A stretch of 44,198 bases of DNA from a virus: IMG/VR virus record IMGVR_UViG_3300005527_000046, positions 64,001 through 108,198 of that record. One strand, given 5' to 3'. Both the position numbers and the translations under genes were made by a program. The notes beneath the pieces were generated by a model, which worked only from the letters and a program-made list of their open reading frames with translations, had not been told where the DNA came from and made no database searches. Positions 19,242-28,844 of the stretch are shown here, piece after piece; position 1 is the first letter of the stretch; each line of letters opens with the position of its first letter.

Positions 19242-21734
19242 TTAAAGTATGTCTCCTATTGCTATTATTTTTGTTGTATATCCTGCATCATTTCCACCAG
19301 CTTTAAGAGAGTGGGTTATTGCTCTTATTTTATACATTGGTAAAACATCATTTACTTGGCTAGTTTCTTCTCCAGAAGTTTGTCTTATGTTTGATAAGGC
19401 TTGATCTAAAGTAACTATCTTTTCTTGTTGTCCAACTTGTTTTATTTGTTGAGACTTAATCTTTTGAACTTCATCATATAATGTCTTTAAGAATAAAGAT
19501 TGAGCACCATCATTCTTAAAGGTTAAAATACCATTACTATGAAGTACTGTATTATAAACTCTAATAGCTTCACCAGGATAAAATGATGAGTCTCCAATTA
19601 CCTTCATTATCACTGTTACATTGTCTCTAGCCATAGTAGAAGCTGTTGTTAAAGCTAGGGCTTGAGCGGCTGCTGCAGTACTTGTACCAACTAACTCTTT
19701 GCTAGCATTTTTGATTTTAGGATCAACTATTATATGTTGTTTGATTGGTATCTTTTTATTCTTTGTATTAGCAGAAGCAACATCTACAACACTTACAATA
19801 TCCTTTAATGAAGAGTTAGTAGGATTATTAAAGTCAGCACTAGACACAGTGAATCTGTTATATACTCCAATAGTACTTGTTGTAACTCTTATATCTTTTA
19901 TAAGACTTCTTGACTCTGGTACTTTGTCAAAACAATCAAAGAAGAAGTACAGTCTATTACCTCTTTCTTCATCTGTTAATCCGGCTGTATCTAATATTCT
20001 TGGCGCAAACATAAAGTGTCCATTAACATGAGAACAAAAGAAATCAATTGGCATTACTTCTGTATTAGCTAAATAACTTAATATCTCAAAGGGGGACTTA
20101 TTAATTATCTGCATTGTTGTAGGGCCACTTCCAGCTACTAAGGGTGGTTGTAAAGTCCATATATGAAATAAAGGATCATAGGGATTAGCTTCATTCTGTA
20201 GAAAAGAATTGGCTATAACCCATCTTGCTGGATCTTCTATTGCAGCCGCAAACTTTATTCTTTCTTCTGCTAATGCATTTGTATTTTCTTGTATTGATTT
20301 AACTTGATCTGATACTCTGCCTTTCTTAGGATCTTTTGAATCCTTATAAGCATTATCCCATAAGGTAATAATAGAACCAGGATTAAAGTTTTCCCTCCAC
20401 TGAGATGATGTTGCACTGGTATAACTATTATCTAAATAAATACCTCCATTAGATGCTCTATATACTCCTTCAATTGTTTTATGTCTAAGTCCTTCAAAAA
20501 CTCCTTTTTCATCACTTCCAGTATTTAAAAAAGGAATAGTTATAATTTTTGTATCAGCAAGTATTCTACTTCTGTCTCTTAGATTGTATATAATTTGTAC
20601 TCCTGCAGAGATGTTGCCAATAAAGTCTACAGAGTCAATAAACCCCCAGAATATAGGTGCTAAAGGTTTTTTAGAATCATATTCTCCAATAGCAACTTTA
20701 TTAAATAGTTGATACTTACTTATTAACAATTCAAGTTGACCTTTAGCATTATTAATAAATGCTTTAAAGGAGTTGTCATCTGTTATTACTAGGTTTGTCT
20801 TTCTTTCTAATAGCTTAAATTCAACTGCAAATGGGACTAACTTAGCTCTTCCAACTTCAGGAGCAACAACAAACTCTCCATTTATATTAGTTAATACTTG
20901 TTTTATCTTATCTAAGTCTTTACTGTTTTGTGCTCTAAAAGGAGTATCTACACTTATATCTGCAATCTTATCTAGATCTTTTAATATAGTTTCATAATTA
21001 GTTACTGTTTTAACTTGATCTTCTGTTAATTCTTGTTTATTATCTGTTTTAAAATAGTTAAATTTAAAGGGATATTGTCCTAAATCATCCATGCTTACAC
21101 AAGTATTAGATTTATAACCAGCATATATTCTAACTTCATCATCTACTCCTAAAAATCTACCTCTAGGTAATAAACTATATTCCACTTGTTTACCTGTACT
21201 GTCTCCTTTCTTTGGACTTAGTTGATAGTTAAAACCTTGTTCAATCTCTTTTAAAGAAGGTATACTTCCATCATTATTTAACTTACAAGTAATAATTAGT
21301 TTAGCTTTACATATAGGCCAATCTCTAGTTACTTCTACTTCTGCATCTCTTAAGAACCAGCTAGATTGTATTGATAAATCACTAGAAGATGTTGGCTGAA
21401 TTTCTACATTAGAGTATACTAAATACTCTGTATCTAAAACTTTTGATTTATTATTATTACTTGTTAAATTTAAACCAGTTAATTTAAGCTCAAGATCTGA
21501 TTTCTCTTTTCTAGCTTTTTCCTTTCCTGCGAAGGCAGAATCACTAAAAGCAATATCACTAATATACTCATCTAACTTTTTTATTTCTTCTTTTAATTTT
21601 GCAATTTCTACTGTATTATCAATTCCTGTTGGTTTTGTAGAGTCTTTAGGTTCTGGCACAATTCCTTTTCTATTACTTACAAATGTAACTGCAAATACTG
21701 GAGTTGGTTCTTCTGGTGTGTAATGTTTAGCCAT
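19242..21734 (-). CDS. Baseplate hub candidate (gp27/gpD-like)
   Basis: The 830-residue product starts MAKHYTPEEPTPVFAV and has a coiled coil at about 41-88. The rest is beta-rich. Features reminiscent of tail hub proteins (T4 gp27, Mu/P2 gpD) are PIFWGFIDSVDF near the middle and GDSSFYPGEAIRVYNT toward the end, the strand pattern that ends in 'PGq.v.v'. It is about twice the usual hub length, with extra helical inserts. It is placed between tube/sheath and spike, as hubs are. AAAGGGAT lies before the ATG. A terminator-like hairpin sits in its leader (21,770-21,806), so expression may be attenuated separately from the sheath-tube unit. Confidence 0.62.
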   Translation of the reverse strand: MAKHYTPEEPTPVFAVTFVSNRKGIVPEPKDSTKPTGIDNTVEIAKLKEEIKKLDEYISDIAFSDSAFAGKEKARKEKSDLELKLTGLNLTSNNNKSKVLDTEYLVYSNVEIQPTSSSDLSIQSSWFLRDAEVEVTRDWPICKAKLIITCKLNNDGSIPSLKEIEQGFNYQLSPKKGDSTGKQVEYSLLPRGRFLGVDDEVRIYAGYKSNTCVSMDDLGQYPFKFNYFKTDNKQELTEDQVKTVTNYETILKDLDKIADISVDTPFRAQNSKDLDKIKQVLTNINGEFVVAPEVGRAKLVPFAVEFKLLERKTNLVITDDNSFKAFINNAKGQLELLISKYQLFNKVAIGEYDSKKPLAPIFWGFIDSVDFIGNISAGVQIIYNLRDRSRILADTKIITIPFLNTGSDEKGVFEGLRHKTIEGVYRASNGGIYLDNSYTSATSSQWRENFNPGSIITLWDNAYKDSKDPKKGRVSDQVKSIQENTNALAEERIKFAAAIEDPARWVIANSFLQNEANPYDPLFHIWTLQPPLVAGSGPTTMQIINKSPFEILSYLANTEVMPIDFFCSHVNGHFMFAPRILDTAGLTDEERGNRLYFFFDCFDKVPESRSLIKDIRVTTSTIGVYNRFTVSSADFNNPTNSSLKDIVSVVDVASANTKNKKIPIKQHIIVDPKIKNASKELVGTSTAAAAQALALTTASTMARDNVTVIMKVIGDSSFYPGEAIRVYNTVLHSNGILTFKNDGAQSLFLKTLYDEVQKIKSQQIKQVGQQEKIVTLDQALSNIRQTSGEETSQVNDVLPMYKIRAITHSLKAGGNDAGYTTKIIAIGDIL

Positions 21735-21769
21735 GTATTATCCCTTTATATAATGTTTATGTACATATT

Positions 21770-21806
21770 AAAAAAGCTGTGTATATTACTATAGTACAGC
21801 TTTTTT
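21770..21806 (-). terminator. Hairpin in the leader of the hub gene
   Basis: Perfect 11-bp arms AAAAAAGCTGT / ACAGCTTTTTT enclose a 15-nt loop. On the minus strand it ends in T6 just 35 nt before the hub gene start, so it would act as an attenuator or end a short RNA rather than a gene. It shares the AAAAAGCTGT arm with the hairpin at 21,923-21,956. Confidence 0.6.
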
Positions 21807-21922
21807 AGTTATATATTTGTATGCTTAATTATAAATTATAGTGTTTATATTATAAATATATCCCAAAACCATCTTTAGGATCTAAGGTACGTTTGAATTT
21901 TGTTATATTATATACTTAATAA
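21807..21922 (-). other. Gene-free segment between twin terminators
   Basis: This 116-nt segment holds no open frame that I can support. On the minus strand TATAAT-like boxes occur at both ends (for example TATATAATATAAC near 21,913), and the middle (near 21,860-21,890) is richer in G/C than its surroundings, with CCTTAG, CCTAAA and TTTTGGG stretches that can pair. It could hold the promoter for the hub-baseplate operon and a short structured leader or RNA ending at 21,770. Confidence 0.4.
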
Positions 21923-21956
21923 AAAAAGCTGTGTCTTTATATTAACACAGCTTTTT
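21923..21956 (-). terminator. Terminator after the tube gene
   Basis: Arms AAAAAGCTGTGT / ACACAGCTTTTT (12 bp, perfect) enclose a 10-nt loop and on the minus strand run into T7. It lies 26 nt after the tube stop codon, so it should end the head-sheath-tube transcript. Confidence 0.82.
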
Positions 21957-21981
21957 ATTATACTATTTATATTCTTTTAAA

Positions 21982-22776
21982 TTAGAATATTTGAGCTTTA
22001 AGAGGACCGCTTGGAATGGCCGATGGATTAGCAGTACTAAGAGTATTACTACCATTAAATGAAGGCCCAACAGCAGCATTATCTCTAAAGTTTTGAAGTG
22101 TCTCAGGAATGAATCTAATTCCCTCAGCAACACCCTCCCAACGTTGTGCTATAACTCTTCTACCAGGCATGATACCAACTGATAGAGAGTCTATTTTGCA
22201 TCTTTGTAGTTCATATCTACCTTGTGCAACTGGCACTGGTTTGTCATAAGAAGCTTGTGAACCGTTAACTCCTTTTAACTTATTAGATACATAAGACTGG
22301 TTGTTACCACCAACAATTTGATTGAAGGAAGTACCACCTAATCTATAGATATCATAGTTGGAGTTACCAGGAGTTTTACCAGCTTGGCTTGTTCCACTGT
22401 TGGCAATACCAGCATAGTTTTTATTTAATTCATATGCTGATACGTCCCAAGTAAGTTGAAATCTAGGACCTCTAGTTACAAGTTGTTCTCTACTCATGTT
22501 TTGAACGCCAAAGGTTCTTTGTAAGAAGTTCATGTCAACCAGACCTTGTTCAATAACAAATGCTATTTGAACTTCACCATTTAGATATACTGGAAACCTA
22601 GTACCCAAAGGTAAATAGGTTTCTGTACTATCTCTGATTGTTAAGGTAATAGACTGAAAGTCGCCAAACAATGCAATTTGACCTGAAGCTGCATCTTGCA
22701 TCCAAGCTGCAACGTCAAAACCTTGCATAGGATCTAATCCTACATTATTAATCGGAGCTTGATAAATATCTAACAT
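21982..22776 (-). CDS. Tail tube protein
   Basis: The 264-residue protein begins MLDIYQAPINNVGLDPMQGFDV and is rich in beta strands, for example SITLTIRDSTETYLPLG and RFQLTWDVSAYEL, compatible with the tube/Hcp-type barrel. It follows the sheath gene by 28 nt and is followed by a strong terminator, the usual sheath-tube pair and a sign of high expression. An A-rich leader without Shine-Dalgarno precedes the ATG. Residue-level homology to a named tube family is not certain from reading alone; placement gives most of the confidence. Confidence 0.72.
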   Translation of the reverse strand: MLDIYQAPINNVGLDPMQGFDVAAWMQDAASGQIALFGDFQSITLTIRDSTETYLPLGTRFPVYLNGEVQIAFVIEQGLVDMNFLQRTFGVQNMSREQLVTRGPRFQLTWDVSAYELNKNYAGIANSGTSQAGKTPGNSNYDIYRLGGTSFNQIVGGNNQSYVSNKLKGVNGSQASYDKPVPVAQGRYELQRCKIDSLSVGIMPGRRVIAQRWEGVAEGIRFIPETLQNFRDNAAVGPSFNGSNTLSTANPSAIPSGPLKAQIF

Positions 22777-22804
22777 TTTTTATACTATATTTTACTATTT
22801 GTTG

Positions 22805-25567
22805 TTAACTTAGTGAGACATTACCAGATACATCTCTTGTTAAAGTGACTACAATTCTTTCAATAGGAGCTGTTGGTCTATAACTTAAAGAGATGTTTAA
22901 TATACCACTGTAATAGGCTTCTGCTGGATTATTGCTTTCATCAATTTGAGGTTGATCATAAGAAACAATAAAGTTACTTCTGGTTTGTAAATTCATATAA
23001 GCAGAAATAGCAGCAGCTATCTTAGTTCTAATAGTTCTAGTATTAGGTTCTCCTTTATAGCTTTGAAGATTGAAGAAGATATCTTTTCTAATCTTGTCAT
23101 TAACTCTTACAATTGAGATTTGGTTCTTACCAATTGTGTCTGTCATTGTCCTACCTTGTACTACAAAGTAACCAGATAAAGCAGGGTCAATTGCAATCAA
23201 GTCAACCTTAGCATCAATGAATAGTTGTTTAGCACTAATAGATCTATAACCATCAGTATCTGCTTCTATGATTCCTTGAATAGATCCTGCACTTGTTCTA
23301 GCAGCAGGGCTAATATTCTCAGGAATAGCGGCTAACTTACCAGCATAAAAAGCTGCAAGTGGTACTGTAAATCTACCAATGTTAGAACCACCACCATAGG
23401 TTGCCCAACCACCAATATAAACCCCTCTTTCAGTGTTAATACCTGCTGTTTCTGTTCTTGCAAGACCGGGAGTTAAGTTTCTAGTAGATGTAAGAATAGC
23501 TAACTTTCTACCTTCTAATTCACCACTGTTGTTAGCAACAGATAGTTGAGCTTGTCTTACTGCTGGCATAGCACCTAGTTCACTAGCAACAACAATAAAG
23601 TTTACTCTTTCTTCTGCTAAAGACTTAATAGCTGCAATATAATCTTCTTCTGTTGGTAGGGGACCATCATAACCTTTCTTTAAGAATAGACCAGATAGTT
23701 TAGCATTACCTACATATAAAGGATTTCTAATGTCAGTTACACTTGTAATGAATGGATTAGCAGGAGCTAGCCTTTGGGGTGTTCTAGTTACAATTTGAGC
23801 AGGGAATAAATTGCTACCAGTTGTAACTGGAATGTAATCAGCTCTAACATATGAGGAGCCAATTGAGTTAATAGTTCCATCACTTGCAACGTCTCTTAAT
23901 AGATCTACATTGAATGACTCAACTTGTTTATCATTAGTGTTAGTATTTGCATCTTCAATAGTTACAGAGAACTTACTTGAACCAGTACTATTTACACTAA
24001 TAGATAAGTTATTTCCCCATTGTCCAGGACTAAGAGCAGTAAATCTAACTAAAGGATAGCCATCAGCACTGTATAGAGTTAAGAAGGCGTTTCTTGCACT
24101 ATTAGATGTTGAAGAGAAGCCAGTCTTATTTAATGGGCCGTAATTACTAAAGTTTATACCATTCAAGTTATTGAATGTTACAGTTCCACTTACAATGTTT
24201 GCAGAGACTGGATCACTTAATGTAAGAACATTACCTACTTTGTTAATAACTGTAGTTCCTTGAATGATACTTGTACCAACAACAATTGAATCAATTGCAA
24301 TGTTTGTAGCATCTGCAACAGTTAAAGTTACACCGCCAGAGGTTGCTGAACCAGTTGTAACTACTTGTCCATCAGGCTCATTTAAGTCAATCCATAAGCT
24401 ATAACCACTAGAAATAGTTACTCTATCTGGATCTTCTAGGTCAAAGAATTCTAGAGGTTGACCAACAATATCTTCTGATAAATAGATTCTTGCACCAGCT
24501 TCTGAAGGTAATCTATCAACAATACCAATAGGTGAAACTCCACCAGTTATGTCTTGAATGTTGTTGATAACATCTGAAGCGGTTGCACCTTCAGCAATAG
24601 GAATATAATACTCAGCAGAGTTAGCTCTTACTGTGAATGAATCTCCAGGATATAATTCAATTGGAATGCCAGTTGTACTAAATTTTAATGAGATACCTTC
24701 TGCAATTAATTTTACAATTCCAGCATCTGTAGTTAAATCTAAAGCGGTTCCTATAACTCCACCAGTTATTGTGGCTGAAAGTGTGTCTACATATGTAGGT
24801 ACATCAGCACTGTCATTACCCCAGTTTACCGTAGGAATGTTGTATAAGAATGGATACTGATCAATAGGTAAAGCTACCCACTTTAGTGTTGCTTTGTTGG
24901 TAAGAGTAAATCCTCCATATCCAGCTACCGCAGTAACTAAAGGAGCAGATAATGTTACAACTCCAGTTAGAGGATTAACACCTGTTACAGTAGTTGTTGT
25001 TGGTAAAGTCAAAACACCAGAATCTGTACTAGCAATTTTAGACCCGATTACAATCTTTTCAGCGTTGGCAATTGATGTTGTAATTGTAGATGCAGATGTT
25101 GCTTGATTATAAGTAGCATTTAAGGTGATAGGACCTTGTGTTACTTTAAACAAGTATCTTTTATCTACATTGCCAGTGTAACTACCTTCAGCAGCAATAA
25201 ATGTTTCAATAAAGCTTGTTGTTGTACTTACTGGTTGACCTACAAACTTTAAGTTGACAGTTAGAGTGTTAGCTTTTGTAGCAACTCCACCAACATATAA
25301 ATCAACTTTAGGAGACTGTGATCTTCCAATTACTCTTTTTATACCAAATTCTCTAGCTCCTTGATCATAAGCTGCTTGGAAAGATAGGTTAGCAATACCT
25401 GTATCATATCCATATATTCTGGCAAAATCTCTAAATTCAGATAACAGAACAGTGTTTATTGGTCCTCTTGTGAATTCACCTACAATAGCGACTCTGTTAG
25501 AAGCATCAGTATTAATTGGTGCGCCTAAGCTAGGAGTCTCGTTAAAAATAACTTCAGGAACTCTCAT
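22805..25567 (-). CDS. Tail sheath protein, enlarged
   Basis: The 920-residue protein is a contractile sheath. The N-terminus MRVPEVIFNETPSLGAP, RVAIVGEFTRGPINTV and the C-terminal third (GVYIGGWATYGG, VPLAAFYAG, GYFVVQGRTM, then NDKIRKDIFFNL) match the sheath family. Typical sheaths have about 450-660 residues, so this one is enlarged. Two similar beta inserts, about 160-224 and 408-468, each carry GT-x-V, a G-x-(L/V)-TLS-x-P and a closing G-x-x-T-(F/L), and look like duplicated Ig-like surface modules. The start ATG overlaps the preceding gene by 14 nt. Confidence 0.92.
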   Translation of the reverse strand: MRVPEVIFNETPSLGAPINTDASNRVAIVGEFTRGPINTVLLSEFRDFARIYGYDTGIANLSFQAAYDQGAREFGIKRVIGRSQSPKVDLYVGGVATKANTLTVNLKFVGQPVSTTTSFIETFIAAEGSYTGNVDKRYLFKVTQGPITLNATYNQATSASTITTSIANAEKIVIGSKIASTDSGVLTLPTTTTVTGVNPLTGVVTLSAPLVTAVAGYGGFTLTNKATLKWVALPIDQYPFLYNIPTVNWGNDSADVPTYVDTLSATITGGVIGTALDLTTDAGIVKLIAEGISLKFSTTGIPIELYPGDSFTVRANSAEYYIPIAEGATASDVINNIQDITGGVSPIGIVDRLPSEAGARIYLSEDIVGQPLEFFDLEDPDRVTISSGYSLWIDLNEPDGQVVTTGSATSGGVTLTVADATNIAIDSIVVGTSIIQGTTVINKVGNVLTLSDPVSANIVSGTVTFNNLNGINFSNYGPLNKTGFSSTSNSARNAFLTLYSADGYPLVRFTALSPGQWGNNLSISVNSTGSSKFSVTIEDANTNTNDKQVESFNVDLLRDVASDGTINSIGSSYVRADYIPVTTGSNLFPAQIVTRTPQRLAPANPFITSVTDIRNPLYVGNAKLSGLFLKKGYDGPLPTEEDYIAAIKSLAEERVNFIVVASELGAMPAVRQAQLSVANNSGELEGRKLAILTSTRNLTPGLARTETAGINTERGVYIGGWATYGGGSNIGRFTVPLAAFYAGKLAAIPENISPAARTSAGSIQGIIEADTDGYRSISAKQLFIDAKVDLIAIDPALSGYFVVQGRTMTDTIGKNQISIVRVNDKIRKDIFFNLQSYKGEPNTRTIRTKIAAAISAYMNLQTRSNFIVSYDQPQIDESNNPAEAYYSGILNISLSYRPTAPIERIVVTLTRDVSGNVSLS

Positions 25568-26225
25568 TGATTTTATAGTTTATATTATTTATAGTTGTAC
25601 TAAGTTTTGATGCTTTTGGTGGGTAGGTTGTAATTAAACAAGCTGTCATAGCTTCCTTGAAATAAGGATTCTTTTCCCACTCACCACCGATAAAAGAAGA
25701 CCTTAATAATTCAATTTTAGAATTAGTCCAAGGTAATTTAATGTCATATATAATTAGTCTTAATAATTCAGTACATTGACTTAATATATGCATTGCTACA
25801 TCAGTGTATAATTCTATGTTTATACTATTTTCTATAACTATTTCATCATTAGTTATGGGTAATTGTGTGGGCATATTTTGTAGTATTATAGGCGTTGACT
25901 GAGCACCAGCAGTTACACTGTTATAATAAAAACTAATATGAATCATTGACATTACTTCATCTGTTTCTTGTCCTAATGTATAAGGCTTATATACCATAGT
26001 AGCTGTTTGAGATGTTGCACTCTTAGCAGTTAAAGAGTTAACAGGGGCAGGATAAACTGCACAGGCTAATGTATCATTACTTGTCTCAATACCGCCATAT
26101 AGTCTAAAACTAGATATAGGTATCTTTAATCCAGTTATAGGATTTTCTATTAGGTTTGCAAGTATTAAAGGATGACTAGCTATTTGTTGAGCTATATTAA
26201 TACATATTTGATCTATTCCAAACAT
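25554..26225 (-). CDS. Neck or tail terminator candidate
   Basis: The 223-residue product precedes the sheath gene and overlaps it by 14 nt; its stop is TGA. It has an N-terminal helix (IDQICINIAQQIASHPL), central strands (TPIILQNMPTQLPIT, ENSINIELYTD) and a helical C-terminal third. Genes directly before the sheath in this head-to-tail direction often encode the tail terminator or a neck protein. No motif fixes this, so the role is an inference from order and size. Confidence 0.5.
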   Translation of the reverse strand: MFGIDQICINIAQQIASHPLILANLIENPITGLKIPISSFRLYGGIETSNDTLACAVYPAPVNSLTAKSATSQTATMVYKPYTLGQETDEVMSMIHISFYYNSVTAGAQSTPIILQNMPTQLPITNDEIVIENSINIELYTDVAMHILSQCTELLRLIIYDIKLPWTNSKIELLRSSFIGGEWEKNPYFKEAMTACLITTYPPKASKLSTTINNINYKINESS

Positions 26226-28146
26226 ATTGTGATCCTATTACATCATTTAACATTCCTATCTTATCTTGTACTTTAGACATTTTACTAGCCTTATTAACTC
26301 CTAAGTTAACTGTAGATGCTCCTACACTAGGAGGAAGTAGCTCTGATAATAAGGAGGTAGATCCTAATATTCTTAATATTGTTGTAATTGCAACAGATCT
26401 AGGAGCTGCACTGAAAGAGGTTAAAGCAGGTGCGACCAAGTGATAATAGGAAGCTACTGTTATACCTTCAACTCCTTCAAACTTAACATCTACTACTATC
26501 TTTACTTCTGGATTAGTTATTTTATATGCATTAATATATACTGCATCTTTGTATATCTGTGCTCCAACAACTTTAGTATCTTCTGCTATTCTATAGTCTA
26601 AGATTCCTTGAACTAGTTTAAATGCTACATCTTCTGGCTGATCACCTAAGGCTATTGCTACTGTCTTCCAAGGCGCACCTTCTGGCATTGTAGATATCCT
26701 AAATGATAAATTACCAGCTACTGTACAGAAGGGATTTAAAGGATCAGAATAGCTAAAGTAGAATGTATCTATTTCAACTTTGTGATCAATTGTAGTCTTT
26801 CCAGTTGTTACTGCAGATGCAGATGATGTAGTTCCTTTATTTACATCTACAATTGCTGATAAAGGTCCTTCTTGTTGTAATGATTGATAGTTAAAAAAGC
26901 TAGAGCTTTGTTTACCAACTAATAGACCTTCTATATAATTCTTTATGTATGTTGACTTTCTAATTATAAGTTCATTAGATGTATAGTTAACTGCTGATAA
27001 ATCTAATAACTCCCAGTGAGTTGGATTAGTTATACTTGCTAGAGGAGGTACTGTAAGTGCTTTATATCCTTGATCATTATATACAACTATATCTCCAATT
27101 GCATATACAACATTAACCTTATAAGCACCTCTATATGATGTATATGGAGATACTAAAGCTGCCTTGTGTATAGTTAAAGGTCTAATTGTTATTGCTTCTC
27201 TAGATACTATTGTTGATAATCTTCTGGCAGCAAACTCTAAGTAAACACTAAATGTTCTTAGACTGAATGTAGCTATTTTATTTAAGAATGTAGTGGTGTC
27301 TTTATAAAAGTTTGACTTCTTAAGTGATACAGAAGAGTCAACGTTTCTTGTTCTTGTAGGTTCAGCTATTAAATTTGAAAAAGGGTATACAGCAGTGCCA
27401 CTTGTATAAACATTAGTACATAGAGTATTAATATCAGAGGATAGTTGATATATAAAACTTTCTATATCTTGATTGTTATTAACTACAGTAACTCCTTCAT
27501 TTAATAGTGGTGGTGTTCCTGGTTCAGACTTCAATACATTAAAGTATATAAAAGCTATCTCATTAGGCTTAACTGTAAGTATTTCAACAGTTTTTACACC
27601 ACTAAGTTTAATAGGTTCTACTTCTAAACCAACATCAAATTGTGTTTCTAATATAGTGTCTCTATTTATATCTGGAGCAAAGAAGAAGAAATCACTATTA
27701 GTATTAATAGAGATATCAGAAGATAAAGAAGATACTGCTGTTGTATATAGAAATACAATCCTATCAAGGTTAGAATACGCTCTAGTTTCTAATGCATTAC
27801 CTCTCTCTATAAGCTTTAATGAGCCATCAATAGGTAAAGATCTAATTATGTTAGCAGCAGTTAATTCAGCAGCCACATTTAATAAACCAGAGCTATATTC
27901 TGAGTCTAGTATTAAATTTAATACTGCTTCATATGTTGTTGGTAGTTTAAATAGCTGTGTGTTATCTCTATCTTTTGCTGCAGATAACACAAGTCCAATA
28001 TTATTAAACTGTTGAAGTCCTTGAAAGATAATATCATCATCACTAAGAAAACTAGAGGCCCCTTGTGTTAGTACACATAGAGGCCTTACTAGTCTTATAA
28101 AGTTGAAATTATCAAGACTTGATTGAATGTCTTGTGCAAAATTCAT
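26197..28146 (-). CDS. Neck-region structural protein with CBM5/12-like module
   Basis: The 649-residue product overlaps the next gene by 29 nt and starts at TAACAATG, two bases after the upstream stop. Near 338-381 it carries YRGAYKVNVVYAIGDIVVY, then G-Y-K-A-L, then NPTHWELLD. This fits the short carbohydrate-binding module 5/12 or chitin-binding-3 pattern, with aromatic start, Y-x-x-GD-x-V-x-Y, G-x-x-Y-x-A and a closing W. Such modules are usually in enzymes or fibres, so it suggests a surface-exposed part here, perhaps a whisker or collar. The rest is unrecognised, with Ser/Ala-rich helices and beta stretches. The location between capsid and sheath genes points to the neck. Confidence 0.52.
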   Translation of the reverse strand: MNFAQDIQSSLDNFNFIRLVRPLCVLTQGASSFLSDDDIIFQGLQQFNNIGLVLSAAKDRDNTQLFKLPTTYEAVLNLILDSEYSSGLLNVAAELTAANIIRSLPIDGSLKLIERGNALETRAYSNLDRIVFLYTTAVSSLSSDISINTNSDFFFFAPDINRDTILETQFDVGLEVEPIKLSGVKTVEILTVKPNEIAFIYFNVLKSEPGTPPLLNEGVTVVNNNQDIESFIYQLSSDINTLCTNVYTSGTAVYPFSNLIAEPTRTRNVDSSVSLKKSNFYKDTTTFLNKIATFSLRTFSVYLEFAARRLSTIVSREAITIRPLTIHKAALVSPYTSYRGAYKVNVVYAIGDIVVYNDQGYKALTVPPLASITNPTHWELLDLSAVNYTSNELIIRKSTYIKNYIEGLLVGKQSSSFFNYQSLQQEGPLSAIVDVNKGTTSSASAVTTGKTTIDHKVEIDTFYFSYSDPLNPFCTVAGNLSFRISTMPEGAPWKTVAIALGDQPEDVAFKLVQGILDYRIAEDTKVVGAQIYKDAVYINAYKITNPEVKIVVDVKFEGVEGITVASYYHLVAPALTSFSAAPRSVAITTILRILGSTSLLSELLPPSVGASTVNLGVNKASKMSKVQDKIGMLNDVIGSQYVWNRSNMY

Positions 28147-28148
28147 TG

Positions 28149-28805
28149 TTATTTAAAGTTAATTATGTACTTTATTGCTTCAACTTTGTTGGTGTAATCA
28201 TATTCTTTATCTAGTTCTAGTACTGCTTTTTTAATTTCAGCAGCACTTTTATCTTCTAATTGATCTTCAGATAAAGCAAGAATAGACTTAGTTGCAGCAC
28301 TATACTCAGGAGTAATTTTTTCTTCTACATTAATAACTACTTCTTTCTCAGCAACTACTTCTTCTTCAGCAATTGAAGGCTTGATTTCTTGTAAGTCAGG
28401 ATTAGGAAACTTAGGTTCAACTATTACTGGTTCATATGTATTATCAGCTAAAGGTTTAGGATCATATGTAGTATCCTCATGAGGAGACGTACCAAAAGGA
28501 GAGAAGGTATCTCCTAATGTTTCATAGAAAGGTTTACTTTCTATTGGTGTATAATCTTGGTCTTTTGGCTTGTTTAAAGAATATGTAGAAGTTAGTTGTT
28601 CCTTAACATGAAAGGGTAAAGAGTCTACTGAAGGTAGTTCAATAAACTCTTTATGAGAATAGTTTGGGTTATAAAGACTTACTAGTTCAGAGATCTTTGT
28701 GCTGTCATAGATATCAAAACTTAGATAACTATTAGCAACTACAAAGTTCTCATCTCTATATTTAAAGTCTGCAATAACTCTTACTCTAATGTTAGGATCA
28801 AACAT
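28149..28805 (-). CDS. Unrecognised acidic structural-region protein
   Basis: The 218-residue product starts MFDPNIRVRVIADFKYRDENF, likely a small beta domain (to about 75) with the pattern of a head-tail joining or Rho-like N-domain, but not convincingly. Residues about 85-175 are Pro/Glu/Asp-rich and probably disordered, and the C-terminal 45 residues are helical with charged repeats (LSEDQLEDKSAAEIKKAVLELDKEY), similar to short recognition helices. AGGT lies upstream of the ATG. It is encoded between an abundant structural protein and the neck-region gene. Function unknown. Confidence 0.5.
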   Translation of the reverse strand: MFDPNIRVRVIADFKYRDENFVVANSYLSFDIYDSTKISELVSLYNPNYSHKEFIELPSVDSLPFHVKEQLTSTYSLNKPKDQDYTPIESKPFYETLGDTFSPFGTSPHEDTTYDPKPLADNTYEPVIVEPKFPNPDLQEIKPSIAEEEVVAEKEVVINVEEKITPEYSAATKSILALSEDQLEDKSAAEIKKAVLELDKEYDYTNKVEAIKYIINFK

Positions 28806-28844
28806 TTTTTTATTTACCTATCTATTTTGTTTAATTGTTATGTA

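Noticed and set aside
21836-21910. Apparent tRNA-like patch with GTTTGAAT near 21,890
   Set aside because: No acceptor stem or T-arm pairing could be drawn, so it was treated as a structured leader rather than a tRNA.
27473-28015. Plus-strand open frame of 180 codons
   Set aside because: It lies wholly inside the neck-region gene on the other strand, has no ribosome-binding signal and a composition expected of an antisense shadow.
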